Below are positions 17,258 to 27,583 of a DNA stretch of 64,000 nucleotides, one piece after another. The notes beneath the pieces were generated by a model, which saw nothing but the letters and a program-made list of their open reading frames with translations, did not search any database and was not told where the DNA came from. Location: the NCBI RefSeq assembly GCF_041261445.1, contig NZ_JBGCCU010000004.1, forward strand, positions 518,484 through 582,483, in the 5' to 3' direction. Position 1 is the first letter of the stretch. The number at the start of each line of letters is the position of its first letter. Origin of the DNA: Catenulispora sp. EB89. Its GTDB lineage: Bacteria; Actinomycetota; Actinomycetes; Streptomycetales; Catenulisporaceae. The translations under genes and the position numbers were made by a program.

Positions 17258-18559
17258 GTGAACAGCACCGCGCTCCTCACGGACCACTATGAGCTCACCA
17301 TGCTGGAGGGCGCCCTGCGCAGCGGGGCCGCCCACCGACGCTCGGTGTTCGAGGTCTTCGCCCGCCGGCTGCCCGACGGCCGCCGCTACGGCGTCACCGC
17401 CGGCACCGGCCGCCTCCTGGACGCCCTGGAGGAATTCCGGTTCGATTCCGCGATCTGCGACTTCCTGCACTCCTCGGGGATCGTCGACGAACCCACCCGG
17501 GACTGGCTGGCCGGCTACCGGTTCACCGGCGACGTCCACGGCTACGCGGAGGGAGAGTGCTACTTCCCCGGCTCCCCGCTGCTGATCGTGGAGTCCACGT
17601 TCGCCGAGGCGGTGCTGCTGGAGACGCTCGTGCTGTCGGTGCTGAACCACGACAGCGCGATCGCCTCGGCGGCCTCCCGCATGACCTCGGCCGCGATGGG
17701 CCGCCCCTGCCTGGAGATGGGCTCGCGGCGCACCCACGAGGAGGCCGCCGTGGCCGCGGCGCGCGCCGCCTACCTGGCGGGCTTCTCGGCGTCCTCCAAC
17801 CTGGAGGCCCGCCGCCGCTTCGGCGTCCCGACCACCGGCACCTCCGCGCACGCTTTCGTCCTGCTGCACGACAGCGAGCGCGACGCCTTCAGCATCCAGG
17901 TGGAGACCCTGGGCCGGGGCACGACGCTGCTGGTCGACACCTACGACGTGGCCGAGGCCGTGAAGATCGCGGTCGAGGTCGCCGGCCCCGACCTCGGCGC
18001 GGTCCGCCTGGACTCCGGCGACCTGCTGTGGATGGCGCACCGGGTGCGCAAGCAGCTCGACGAGCTGGGCGCCAAGCACACCAAGATCGTCGTCACCTCG
18101 GACCTGGACGAGTACCAGATCGCGGCGCTGGCCGCGGCCCCGGTGGACTCCTACGGCGTCGGCACCCAACTGGTCACCGGCTCCGGCGCGCCGACGGCCG
18201 GCCTGGTCTACAAGCTGGTGGCACGCGGCGCGAGCGCGGACGCCGACGCCCCGATGGTGCCGGTGGCGAAGAAGTCCTCTGAGAAGGCCACCCGCGGCGG
18301 CCGCAAGTTCGCCTGGCGCCGCATCGGCTCCGACGGCGTGGCGCAGGAGGAGGTCATCGGCACCGGCTCGGCACCGGAGGAGCTGAAGTCCGAGGGCCGC
18401 GACCTGCTGATGCAGTACGTCGCCAAGGGCGAGGTGATCGCGCGGCCGAGCCTGGCCGAGATCCGCGAGCGCCACGAGGCCTCCCGCGCCGAACTGCCGC
18501 CGTGGTCCACGCAGCTCTCGCGCGGCGAGCCGGCGATCCCTACGGTGTATCCGAGCTAG
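17258..18559 (+). CDS. pncB: Nicotinate phosphoribosyltransferase
   Basis: Joins nicotinate to PRPP with ATP to make nicotinate mononucleotide in NAD salvage. The 433-residue length and motifs are standard: TDHYELTMLEGAL at the start, the phosphorylatable histidine region GTSAHAFVLLHDSE (about residues 195-208), LDSGDLL and VTSDLDEYQI in the barrel, and YGVGTQLVTGSGAP for phosphate binding. The start is GTG at 17258, only 24 bp from the divergent clpS start. The nicotinamidase gene follows 119 bp downstream on the same strand, so the two make a complete nicotinamide salvage route. Confidence 0.96.
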   Translation: MNSTALLTDHYELTMLEGALRSGAAHRRSVFEVFARRLPDGRRYGVTAGTGRLLDALEEFRFDSAICDFLHSSGIVDEPTRDWLAGYRFTGDVHGYAEGECYFPGSPLLIVESTFAEAVLLETLVLSVLNHDSAIASAASRMTSAAMGRPCLEMGSRRTHEEAAVAAARAAYLAGFSASSNLEARRRFGVPTTGTSAHAFVLLHDSERDAFSIQVETLGRGTTLLVDTYDVAEAVKIAVEVAGPDLGAVRLDSGDLLWMAHRVRKQLDELGAKHTKIVVTSDLDEYQIAALAAAPVDSYGVGTQLVTGSGAPTAGLVYKLVARGASADADAPMVPVAKKSSEKATRGGRKFAWRRIGSDGVAQEEVIGTGSAPEELKSEGRDLLMQYVAKGEVIARPSLAEIRERHEASRAELPPWSTQLSRGEPAIPTVYPS

Positions 18560-18678
18560 GACCCATCAGCGCCAGGGATCACCGGCACGAATCAGCGGTA
18601 CTACTCAGCGGTACGACCTACGACCAGAGCTAGAGACAGCGCCTGAAACCCTTGCAGCGCCTAGGAAAGAGACCGAGC

Positions 18679-19254
18679 ATGACGCGCGCACTGATCGTCG
18701 TCGACGTCCAGAACGACTTCTGCGAAGGCGGCTCGCTGCCGGTCTCCGGCGGCTCGGCCGTCGCGGCCGGCGTGACCGGGCTGCTGGCCGGCCCGGACCG
18801 CGGCGGCTTCGAGCACGTGGTGGCCACCCGCGACTGGCACACCGACCCGGGCGCACACTTCGCCGCGGAGCCGGACTACGTGACCAGCTGGCCGGTGCAC
18901 TGCGTGGCCGGCACGAAGGGCGCGGAGTTCCACCCGGACTTCGACCGCACGCACGTCGACGAGGTGTTCTCCAAGGGCGCGTTCCAGGCCGCGTACAGCG
19001 GGTTCGAGGGCGTGGACGGCTCGGACACGCCGCTGGGCGACTGGCTGCGGACGCGCGGGGTGGACGCGGTGGACGTGGTCGGGATCGCCACCGACTACTG
19101 CGTGCGGGCGACAGCGCTGGACGCGGTGAAGCTGGGCCTGCGCACCCGGCTGCGCTCGGACCTGGTGGCCGGCGTCGCGGAGGCCTCGACGGCCACGGCG
19201 CTGGCCGAGATGAGCGCGGCCGGGGTCGAGATCGTGCCGGCGGCCGAGGGCTGA
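18679..19254 (+). CDS. pncA: Nicotinamidase
   Basis: Hydrolyses nicotinamide to nicotinate, feeding pncB just upstream. The isochorismatase-like fold shows the catalytic Asp9 in VVDVQNDF, metal-binding DWH, the catalytic Lys in FSKGAF, and the nucleophilic Cys in TDYCVRATALDA. It is 191 residues, normal for the family. I chose the ATG at 18679 because it gives the usual TRALIVVDVQNDF start; the frame is open to 18652 without a better signal. Confidence 0.95.
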   Translation: MTRALIVVDVQNDFCEGGSLPVSGGSAVAAGVTGLLAGPDRGGFEHVVATRDWHTDPGAHFAAEPDYVTSWPVHCVAGTKGAEFHPDFDRTHVDEVFSKGAFQAAYSGFEGVDGSDTPLGDWLRTRGVDAVDVVGIATDYCVRATALDAVKLGLRTRLRSDLVAGVAEASTATALAEMSAAGVEIVPAAEG

Positions 19255-19387
19255 CCGCTGACACCAGCCCACCGGCGGGTCTGCGAGCCCGCACGCTGAC
19301 TCACTAGCTCGCTGATTCGCACGACTCGCACGCACGGCGGCGGCACGCCCGAAACCGGCTGGCCGCCGCACGCCGCGAACGTCCAAG

Positions 19388-20065
19388 ATGGCCGACATGC
19401 CCGGGAGACTGGAACTCAGGACCCGGATCAGCCGCGTCGGCCTGGACGGCCGCGAGTACCGGGTGATCCGGCCGGACCGCCCTGCCACCCGCCTGGTCCT
19501 GCACGACAACAGCTTCTGGTACTCCGGCTTCGCCGACCGCGAGGCCCTGACCCAGCTCGCCACGCTCTGGTCCCTGGCAGCCGTGTCCCCGCACTCGATC
19601 ATCCACGTCCCGACCCGGCACAACGCCTCGCCATTCGAAGGCCGCAGCGTCGATCTGGTCCTGTCCTACGCCTTACACCAGCTCCGGCCCTCGCGCTGGA
19701 AAGCGATACGCACCCGCCTCGGGAACGGCGCACCGCACAAAATCCACGTCCCCGACTTCGCCGACACGCAGATGGACTACAACCGCCTGCGCTACCGGGA
19801 GTACCGCGACCGGCTGAACTTCGACTCCGCCAGCGACACGCTCTTCGTCACCGGCAGCCGCGAGTCCTTCCAGCAGTCGGCACACGAACTCAGCACCGTA
19901 CTGGCCGAAGCAATCCGCCCCGGCACCCACCGCCACGACGCCGCCCGGCACGTCTGCGCGGAACTCGCCGCCGGCGGATGGCCGCCGGCACGCACCCGGC
20001 ACGGCACGCCGGGCATGCTGCACATCCAGTACTACCCCGATGATTGGCCGGCCCGCGCCGCCTAG
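19388..20065 (+). CDS. Hypothetical protein, unknown function
   Basis: A 225-residue cytosolic protein that I do not recognise. It is rich in Arg, His and Tyr, with segments such as LVLHDNSFWYSGFADREALT, HKIHVPDFADTQMDYNRLRY and a C-terminal MLHIQYYPDDWPARAA. There is no signal peptide, membrane helix or metal-binding cluster. Start codons at 19388 and 19397 are both possible. Codon use is typical of the window, so it is probably a real gene. It ends at the left edge of the repeat array at 20066-20670. Confidence 0.6.
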   Translation: MADMPGRLELRTRISRVGLDGREYRVIRPDRPATRLVLHDNSFWYSGFADREALTQLATLWSLAAVSPHSIIHVPTRHNASPFEGRSVDLVLSYALHQLRPSRWKAIRTRLGNGAPHKIHVPDFADTQMDYNRLRYREYRDRLNFDSASDTLFVTGSRESFQQSAHELSTVLAEAIRPGTHRHDAARHVCAELAAGGWPPARTRHGTPGMLHIQYYPDDWPARAA

Positions 20066-20670
20066 ATCGCGCGCGCCGCCGCCGAGCCACGCCACCACGA
20101 GCGCCGCCGCCAAGCCGCGCCGCAGCCTCCGCGATCGCTACGACAGAGCCGGGCCCCCTGCGAACCTCGCCGCCCGGCCACGACGCTGCCGCGCTACGCC
20201 GCCGCCGCGAACACCACCGCCGACCCGAGCCACGCCACCACGAGCGCCGCCTCCGAGCCGAGCCCCGCGAACCCCGTTGCCCGGCTGGCCACGCCGCCGC
20301 GAGCACTACGGCTGAGCCGGACCCTGCGAGCGCCGCCGCTAAGTCGAGGCCCAATAGCGCCGCCTCCGAGCCGAGCCCCGCGAACCCCGTTGCCCGGCTG
20401 GCCACGCCGCCGCGAGCACCACCGCCGAGCCGAGCCCAGCGAACCTCGCCGCCCGGCTGCGCCGCCGCCGTGAGCACTACGGCTGAGCCGGACCCTGCGA
20501 GCGCCGCCGCTAAGTCGAGGCCCGATAGCGCCGCCTCCGAGCCGAGCCCGCGAACCTCGCCGCGCGGCCAGGCCGCCGCCATGAGCACTACGGCTGAGCC
20601 GATCCCTGCGAACTCCGTTGCCCGCCCGGCCACGCCGCCGCCAGCACCGCCGCCGACCCGACCCGAGCCT
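20066..20670. repeat. Imperfect ~57-bp repeat array, including a perfect 64-bp duplication
   Basis: About 600 bp of low-complexity, GC-rich repeats between two convergent genes. A perfect 64-bp direct repeat occurs at 20243-20306 and 20356-20419. A second family starting GAGCACTACGGCTGAGCC occurs at 20301, 20472 and 20583, with a near-perfect 78-bp match between the first two. A variant starts at 20414. Spacings of 113, 58 and 111 bp suggest a roughly 57-bp (19-codon) unit. Both strands are open in several frames, giving alternating Ala/Pro/Ser or Ala/Gly/Val-rich peptides, but I see no start signal, so I do not call a gene. It may be a decayed repeat-protein gene or a noncoding minisatellite. 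Confidence 0.75.
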
Positions 20671-21759
20671 CTACCGCGAGCGGCGCCGCTTCAGCCGCGT
20701 CACGTAAAACACCGTCACCACCAGCAGCACGGCGACCATCCCGCCGAGGTAGGCCTCGGAGGTCGTGTCCAGCACGTTCATCTTCGTCGGTACGGTGATC
20801 GTCGCGGCGAGCTTGTCCTCGCGGTCGTGGACCGACTTCATCAGCAGGTAGGCCAGCGGGACGATGCCGATCGCGGAAATCAGCAGCACCGCCAGCGTGT
20901 GGCCGGCGCGCTCCAGCGGGCCGGTCTTCACGACGACCTTCGGGGCCTGCTTCTTCGGGCCGCGCGGGGGGTCGAACTCGGTGCGGGAGGTGCCCTGGGG
21001 TGCGTCGCCCTGCTTGGGGCCGGTGGTGATCTCCGGGCCGTCGAAGGGTTTGCCGTCCGGGCGCAGCAGCCGGATGCGCAGGGCCTGGTTCGCCGCCGCC
21101 ATCTGCGCCGGGGTCTGCCTCGGTGCGCCCGGCATGCCCGGCATACCCGGCGCCCCGGTGATCGAGATGCCCATCCCGGCGGCACTGGCCACCTGCGGCG
21201 GCCCCTGGCGCGGGGCCTCGGGTAGCGGGCTGTCGAAGCTTGTGTCCGCCAGCGACTTCGGCGGCGTGAAGACGGGGGGTCTCGGCTCCGGGGCGCCGCC
21301 CGGGAAGTCCGCCGAGGGACGCTGCCCGAACGGGGAGGGCTCCGACGGCTTCGCGTCGTCGAAGCTCACCTCCGACAGCGGACGCGGCGGCGCGAACGTC
21401 GGAGCCTTCGCCGTCGGAGCGGCCGTGGCCGTGTCGAAATCGTCCTCGTACGACGGATCCTGCGTCTCCTGATCCGGCATCGGAAGGAGATCGTCGAAGG
21501 TCAGCTGTCCGATGGACGCCCGGCCCGACGTCTCGCCGCCGGACGCGGCGGCACCCGAAGCAGAAGAGGCACCGGCCCGCGGCGGCGGGGGCAACGCCCC
21601 CGACTCCACAACCACCTCCGCGTCCCCGGCGCCGCCGGCCTTCTTAGGCATCGGCTTGCTGGTGCCCGGGACCCACTTCGAGCCGTCCCAATACCGGATG
21701 TATCCGGGAACTGAGGGGTCGGGGTAATAGCCGGGACGCGGTGTACTCTCCACGATCAC
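20671..21759 (-). CDS. DUF2510 protein with two C-terminal membrane helices
   Basis: A 362-residue membrane protein. The N-terminal DUF2510 motif is PGYYPDPSVPGYIRYWDGSK-W, a short Trp-containing element found at the ends of many actinobacterial membrane proteins. A long disordered Pro/Ser/Asp-rich region follows, with repeated short phrases such as LTFDDL, EVSFDD and DTSFDS. Two hydrophobic helices lie at the C-terminus (TLAVLLISAIGIVPLAYLLM and AYLGGMVAVLLVVTVFYVT) before a basic tail. I chose the GTG at 21757-21759 with TAGG upstream; the frame stays open to a TTG at 21783. The function is unknown. Its 3' end abuts the repeat array. Confidence 0.72.
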   Translation of the reverse strand: MIVESTPRPGYYPDPSVPGYIRYWDGSKWVPGTSKPMPKKAGGAGDAEVVVESGALPPPPRAGASSASGAAASGGETSGRASIGQLTFDDLLPMPDQETQDPSYEDDFDTATAAPTAKAPTFAPPRPLSEVSFDDAKPSEPSPFGQRPSADFPGGAPEPRPPVFTPPKSLADTSFDSPLPEAPRQGPPQVASAAGMGISITGAPGMPGMPGAPRQTPAQMAAANQALRIRLLRPDGKPFDGPEITTGPKQGDAPQGTSRTEFDPPRGPKKQAPKVVVKTGPLERAGHTLAVLLISAIGIVPLAYLLMKSVHDREDKLAATITVPTKMNVLDTTSEAYLGGMVAVLLVVTVFYVTRLKRRRSR

Positions 21760-21885
21760 CGAGCCTAGAACACCGCCGCCCAAACCTGTACGGGTGCCGG
21801 GATTCCTTACGCAACCTTGGGGAATCCCTACACCCGCACGATGACCAGCTACTACGTCCTTTGCAGTAGACGCCTCAGCCGGGGC

Positions 21886-23690
<1,805 letters not shown>

Positions 23691-23791
23691 GGACTGCTCC
23701 AGGGCTTTCTCAGGAGTCGCATTTGGTCACGGACGTCACGACTTGCGAGAACGACGTTTCCGGGGCTACGGCTATCCGTTAGGTTTGCTGC

Positions 23792-24493
23792 GTGTCCGAG
23801 CCGATCGAGGAACCCGCCGCGTCCGTCCCCGACCCCCCTCGACAGGCTCCCCGGCCGTGGTGGTCCCGGGCGGTCCTGGGCGTCGGCGTCCTCGGCATCT
23901 CGATGCTGGCGCTGTACCACCTGACGATCACGTTCCTGACCAACTCGCCGACGAACACGGTCAGCACCAGGTTCGCGACCCCCATCGCCAAGTGGGTCTA
24001 CCCGTGGTTCGACCAGAACTGGCGGCTGTTCGCGCCGAACCCGATGTCCCAGAACTTCACGATCGAGGCCAGGGTCTCCACCGACTGCTACAGCAGCGTC
24101 ACACCCTGGTACAACCTGTCGCAGATGGACTACGACGCCATCCTGCACAACCCCTTCCCCGGCCACCTGGAGCAGAACGAGCTGCGCCGGGCCTGGACCG
24201 ACGCGTACCTGACCACGCACGACAACTCCGACGTCGGCACCTCCGGGCGCGCCGAGATGACGCGGCAGTACCTGGTGAACATCGCGATGCAGCGGATCCA
24301 GCCGCGCAGCGCCAAGGACGGCGTGCCGCCGGACAAGATCATGAACATCGAGTTCCGGGTCACCACCACCGACATCGCGCCGGCCGAGAACCCGAACCAG
24401 GTGCAGCAGCCGGCGGTGCACATCATCCCGTGGCGGCAGATCTCCCCGACCGCCGTCTCCTACGGCTGCCCGAACGGGAGCGTGGCTCCGTGA
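23792..24493 (+). CDS. DUF5819 family membrane-anchored protein
   Basis: A 233-residue protein with one N-terminal transmembrane helix (VLGVGVLGISMLALYHLTIT) and an extracytoplasmic domain. The conserved DUF5819 core includes YPWFDQNWRLFAPNPMSQNF and TIEARVSTDCYSSVTPWYNL. The GTG at 23792 has TTAGG upstream. Its stop codon overlaps the GTG of the HTTM gene (GTGA), so the two are translationally coupled. DUF5819 proteins characteristically pair with HTTM proteins in actinobacteria; neither function is known. The topology suggests an accessory subunit of a membrane complex. Confidence 0.82.
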   Translation: MSEPIEEPAASVPDPPRQAPRPWWSRAVLGVGVLGISMLALYHLTITFLTNSPTNTVSTRFATPIAKWVYPWFDQNWRLFAPNPMSQNFTIEARVSTDCYSSVTPWYNLSQMDYDAILHNPFPGHLEQNELRRAWTDAYLTTHDNSDVGTSGRAEMTRQYLVNIAMQRIQPRSAKDGVPPDKIMNIEFRVTTTDIAPAENPNQVQQPAVHIIPWRQISPTAVSYGCPNGSVAP

Positions 24494-25743
24494 CCTCGGA
24501 AATCGACGACACCGCCGACAGCGTCGAAGCCCCGGAGGCCGCCGCCGCCCTCGCGCCGGCCGCCGACCCGTGTCCGCCGTTCCGCCGACAGCCCCTGATG
24601 TGGGCCGTCCACAAGGCCGGCACGACCCTGACGCACCTGACCACGCACGCGATCGCCCTCTACGGCACGGCGGTCCTGCGCATCGGCTACGGCTCCCTCT
24701 ACCTGATCTTCCTGCTCCACGAGTACCCGAACCGCCAAGCCCTCTGGGGCCCGAACGCGCCCTGGACCTCGGCGCTGAACCAGCAGTTCGCCAACGACCC
24801 CGGCCTGGACTGGTTCGCCGTCGACCGCTGGTGGTACACGTTCCTCGGCCACGGCGGCAACGCCTGGTTCGAGTTCTGGTACCACGTGGCGATCCTGGTC
24901 TGCCTGCTGTTCGTGCTGGGCTGGCGCACGCGCGTGACGTCGATCTGCTTCGCGCTCACCCTCATGGCGTTCACCGGCCGCAACGTCTTCCTCACCGACG
25001 GCGGCGACAACATCATGAGCCTGATGGCCATCTACCTGGCCTTCAGCCGCTGCGGCACGCGCTGGTCGCTCGACGCGCGGCGCAAGCGCCGGCAGGCCGA
25101 GAAGCGCGAGGCGGCCGGCATCGCGGAGTTCGCGTGGCCGAACACCCCGGGCTGGCAGGCGGTCGCCGAGCTGGACCGGACGCGCGAGGAGATCGTCACC
25201 TTCCTGCACAACGCCGCGGTGCTGGTGATAGCGGCGCAGATCTGCGTGGTCTACGCCGCGGCCGGGCTGTACAAGTCGCAGGGCTCGGACTGGCAGAACG
25301 GGACGGCGCTGTACTACACGCTGCACCTGGACTGGTTCCGGCCCTGGCCGGGGCTGTCGAACTTCATGGCGGGGCAGAGCGTCACGATCGCGATCGTGGC
25401 GTACCTGACGGTGTTCGTGCAGATCGCCTTCCCGTTCGCCGTGTTCAGCAAGTGGCTGAAGTACCCGTGCCTGGTGATGCTGGTCGGGATGCACTTCTCG
25501 ATCGCGGTCGTGATGGGGCTGCCGCTGTTCTCGGCGGCGATGATGGTCGGCGACGCGGTGTTCCTGCCCACCGCGCTGTGGCTGTGGCTCGGGCGCCGGG
25601 TGCGCGAGCGGCTGGCGCGGCTGCCTAGGCCCGGTCGGTATCTGACGTCACAGCGGCTGCGTCCTGCGCCAGCCACTCCGCGAAGTCCGGAAGGGTCCGT
25701 ACTCCCCCATCAAGCACAGCCTCATAAATCAGAGTCCCGTTGA
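24490..25743 (+). CDS. HTTM domain membrane protein (gamma-carboxylase-like)
   Basis: A 417-residue polytopic membrane protein with an HTTM domain, distantly related to vitamin K-dependent gamma-glutamyl carboxylase. Typical HTTM features are IGYGSLYLIFLLHEYPNRQA near the first helix, LTDGGDNIMSLMAIYLAF, and YAAAGLYKSQGSDWQNGTAL. The start is the GTG at 24490 within the DUF5819 stop overlap. The last 40 codons (25625-25743) run antisense through the 3' end of the convergent gene, so the extreme C-terminus is translated from sequence shared with another gene. The reaction is unknown; bacterial relatives are generally assumed not to use vitamin K. Confidence 0.85.
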   Translation: MTSEIDDTADSVEAPEAAAALAPAADPCPPFRRQPLMWAVHKAGTTLTHLTTHAIALYGTAVLRIGYGSLYLIFLLHEYPNRQALWGPNAPWTSALNQQFANDPGLDWFAVDRWWYTFLGHGGNAWFEFWYHVAILVCLLFVLGWRTRVTSICFALTLMAFTGRNVFLTDGGDNIMSLMAIYLAFSRCGTRWSLDARRKRRQAEKREAAGIAEFAWPNTPGWQAVAELDRTREEIVTFLHNAAVLVIAAQICVVYAAAGLYKSQGSDWQNGTALYYTLHLDWFRPWPGLSNFMAGQSVTIAIVAYLTVFVQIAFPFAVFSKWLKYPCLVMLVGMHFSIAVVMGLPLFSAAMMVGDAVFLPTALWLWLGRRVRERLARLPRPGRYLTSQRLRPAPATPRSPEGSVLPHQAQPHKSESR

Positions 25744-26254
25744 CCTGACGGCCGTACTCGGGGCGCGGCGTCCACTCCTCTTTGATGCGCAGGATGGCTT
25801 CGCGCGTCTCGTCGGTGAGGCGCGGCAGGAGTGTGCGCAGGTGGCCCAGGTCCGGCTGGCGCTCGGGCTGGTCGACAAACCACAGGTCCAGACTCCAGTC
25901 GCGCGACCGCTGAGAGCGGTACTGGAGCTGGAGGAACAGGCCGTCGGGGTACTTGTCGGGCTCGGTGTTCCAGCTTCCGGTGTCGTCGCGGAAGGTCACC
26001 TGGCGCACGCGCTCGTGCCGGGCCAGCCGGGTCGCCAGGTGCGCGACGGCGTCGAAGGCCGCGAGGTCGAGGCGCGCGCAGGCGGTGGTCATGTCGATGT
26101 CCGGCTTCACCATGACGCCCAGGGCGGAACTGCCGGTGCGGATCGGGTCGCCGATCGCCTCCAGCCCGGCCATCAGGTCCAGATCGTCGAGGACCGCGTC
26201 CGCCTCGCCCTGGAGAAGCCGCTGCCGCCGGAACAGATCGTCGTCGATGCCCAT
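25625..26254 (-). CDS. Nucleotidyltransferase-fold protein
   Basis: A 209-residue protein. The GSSALGVMVKPDIDM segment near residues 40-57 looks like the GS...DxD active-site signature of the nucleotidyltransferase fold, and the pattern is seen in uncharacterised actinobacterial nucleotidyltransferase-like proteins. A conserved DWSLDLWFVD motif follows and could supply a third carboxylate. No signal peptide. ATG at 26252-26254 is chosen; a GTG at 26272 is possible. Its last 119 bp overlap the HTTM gene in the opposite direction. The substrate is unknown and the family call is moderate. Confidence 0.6.
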   Translation of the reverse strand: MGIDDDLFRRQRLLQGEADAVLDDLDLMAGLEAIGDPIRTGSSALGVMVKPDIDMTTACARLDLAAFDAVAHLATRLARHERVRQVTFRDDTGSWNTEPDKYPDGLFLQLQYRSQRSRDWSLDLWFVDQPERQPDLGHLRTLLPRLTDETREAILRIKEEWTPRPEYGRQVNGTLIYEAVLDGGVRTLPDFAEWLAQDAAAVTSDTDRA

Positions 26255-26292
26255 CCGTCGAGTATGGTCCACGCACGATCTAAGCTGCGCGT

Positions 26293-26973
26293 ATGACCCG
26301 CACCGATCCCGCGCCGGAACCGGAGACCAGCCAGACTCTGGACCGGGGGATCCGCGTGCTCACAGCGCTGGCGGACGCCACCTCCGGCCTGACGGTCGCC
26401 CAACTGGCCGAACGCGTCGGGGCCCCGCGCACCGCCGGCTACCGCCTCGTCGCCACCCTGGAGGCGCACGGCCTGGCGAGGCGGGATCCGGACGGCCGCG
26501 TGCACCTCGGCGTCGGCGTGCTGCGGCTGGCCGCGCGCGTGCACCCGCTGCTGCGCGAGGCCGCGACGCCGCCGCTGCGGCGGCTGGCCGAGGCGGTGGG
26601 CGCGACGGCGCACCTGACGGTCGCCGAGGGGCCGGACGCGCTGGCGATCGCGGTGGTGGAGCCGACGTGGACGGACTATCACATGGCGTATCGCGTGGGA
26701 TCGCGGCACCGGCTGGGGCAGGGGGCCGCGGGGAAGGCGATCCTGCTCGGGCGGTCGGCGGCGGGACGCGGCGGTATTCAGGACGCTGCGACGCTGTACA
26801 CGGTGAGCGAGGGCGAGCTCCAGGCCGGGGCGCACGGGATCGCGGCGCCGATCCGCGCGGTGCCGGGGCTGGAGGCGAGCGTGGGGGTGGTGTCGTTCGC
26901 GCCGTTGGACGTGGGGGCCGTCGCGCCTCGGGTGATACAGGCGGCGGCGGAGATTTCGGCTGCGCTGAAGTAG
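26293..26973 (+). CDS. IclR family transcriptional regulator
   Basis: A 226-residue regulator. The N-terminal winged helix-turn-helix is TLDRGIRVLTALADATSGLT, then VAQLAERVGAPRTAGYRLVA. The C-terminal effector domain carries GATAHLTVAEGPDALAIAVV and GQGAAGKAILLGR. It is somewhat short of the usual 250 residues, but both domains are present. It is divergent from the nucleotidyltransferase-like gene (39 bp apart) and convergent with the deazaflavin-type oxidoreductase gene. No metabolic target is adjacent. Confidence 0.85.
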   Translation: MTRTDPAPEPETSQTLDRGIRVLTALADATSGLTVAQLAERVGAPRTAGYRLVATLEAHGLARRDPDGRVHLGVGVLRLAARVHPLLREAATPPLRRLAEAVGATAHLTVAEGPDALAIAVVEPTWTDYHMAYRVGSRHRLGQGAAGKAILLGRSAAGRGGIQDAATLYTVSEGELQAGAHGIAAPIRAVPGLEASVGVVSFAPLDVGAVAPRVIQAAAEISAALK

Positions 26974-26989
26974 GGCGCGGCCCCGCACC

Positions 26990-27466
26990 TCACCGCGGCG
27001 TCAGCTCGAAGACCCGCAACTCGCGCCCGCTCCGCTCCGTGTAGACGTCGAAGTTCGGCCAGGTCGTGGTCAGCACCGGCCAGATGGCCGTTCGCTCGTC
27101 GCCTTCCAACAGCCGCGCCGTGACCGGGATCTTCTTGCCCTTGACCGTCAGCGTCGCCTCGGGGGTCGCCATCAGGTTCAGCGTCCACACCGGATGGTGC
27201 TCCTGGCCCCAGTTCGAGCCGGTGAGGTAGTACTTGCCCTCGTGCCCCACGTACAGCAGCGGCACGGAGCGTTCCTTGCCGGTCTTGCGGCCCACCGTCG
27301 TGAGCAGCAGGCCGGTCAGGCCCGAGGGGCTCATGGCGCCGACGCGGCCGCGCGTCACCTTGTACAGCACGCGGTCCACGCGCGGGATCGTGTGTTTGCC
27401 GACCGCCACGAACCAGGGTTGGCGGGCGAGCGTCTGCGCTGTGCGCTTCAGTCCCTTGGGCGTCAT
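26990..27466 (-). CDS. F420-dependent nitroreductase family (Ddn-like) protein
   Basis: A 158-residue split-barrel protein of the deazaflavin (F420)-dependent nitroreductase family. The core shows LLLTTVGRKTGKERSVPLLY, YYLTGSNWGQEHHPVWTLNL and ATPEATLTVKGKKIPVTARL, the usual F420-binding signatures. The first 40 residues are a basic amphipathic N-terminus. Relatives reduce quinones or enones, or use F420H2 against oxidants. It ends 16 bp from the IclR-type gene, convergently. A second, more divergent member lies at 48369-48860. Confidence 0.88.
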   Translation of the reverse strand: MTPKGLKRTAQTLARQPWFVAVGKHTIPRVDRVLYKVTRGRVGAMSPSGLTGLLLTTVGRKTGKERSVPLLYVGHEGKYYLTGSNWGQEHHPVWTLNLMATPEATLTVKGKKIPVTARLLEGDERTAIWPVLTTTWPNFDVYTERSGRELRVFELTPR

Positions 27467-27583
27467 GGCGCGGAGTATGTCATCTGACGGCCTATCAGAA
27501 AAGAGTGGGCCGGACCGGGCCCGGCCAGGCGATCGCGGGGCGGCGCGGTGGCGGTTTCCAGCAACCTCGTCACAACCATCGAT

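Noticed and set aside
23743..24489. Upstream extension of the HTTM frame
   Set aside because: The frame is open but overlaps DUF5819, and the translated part is Arg/Pro-rich without homology. The GTG at 24490 in the GTGA overlap is the sensible start.
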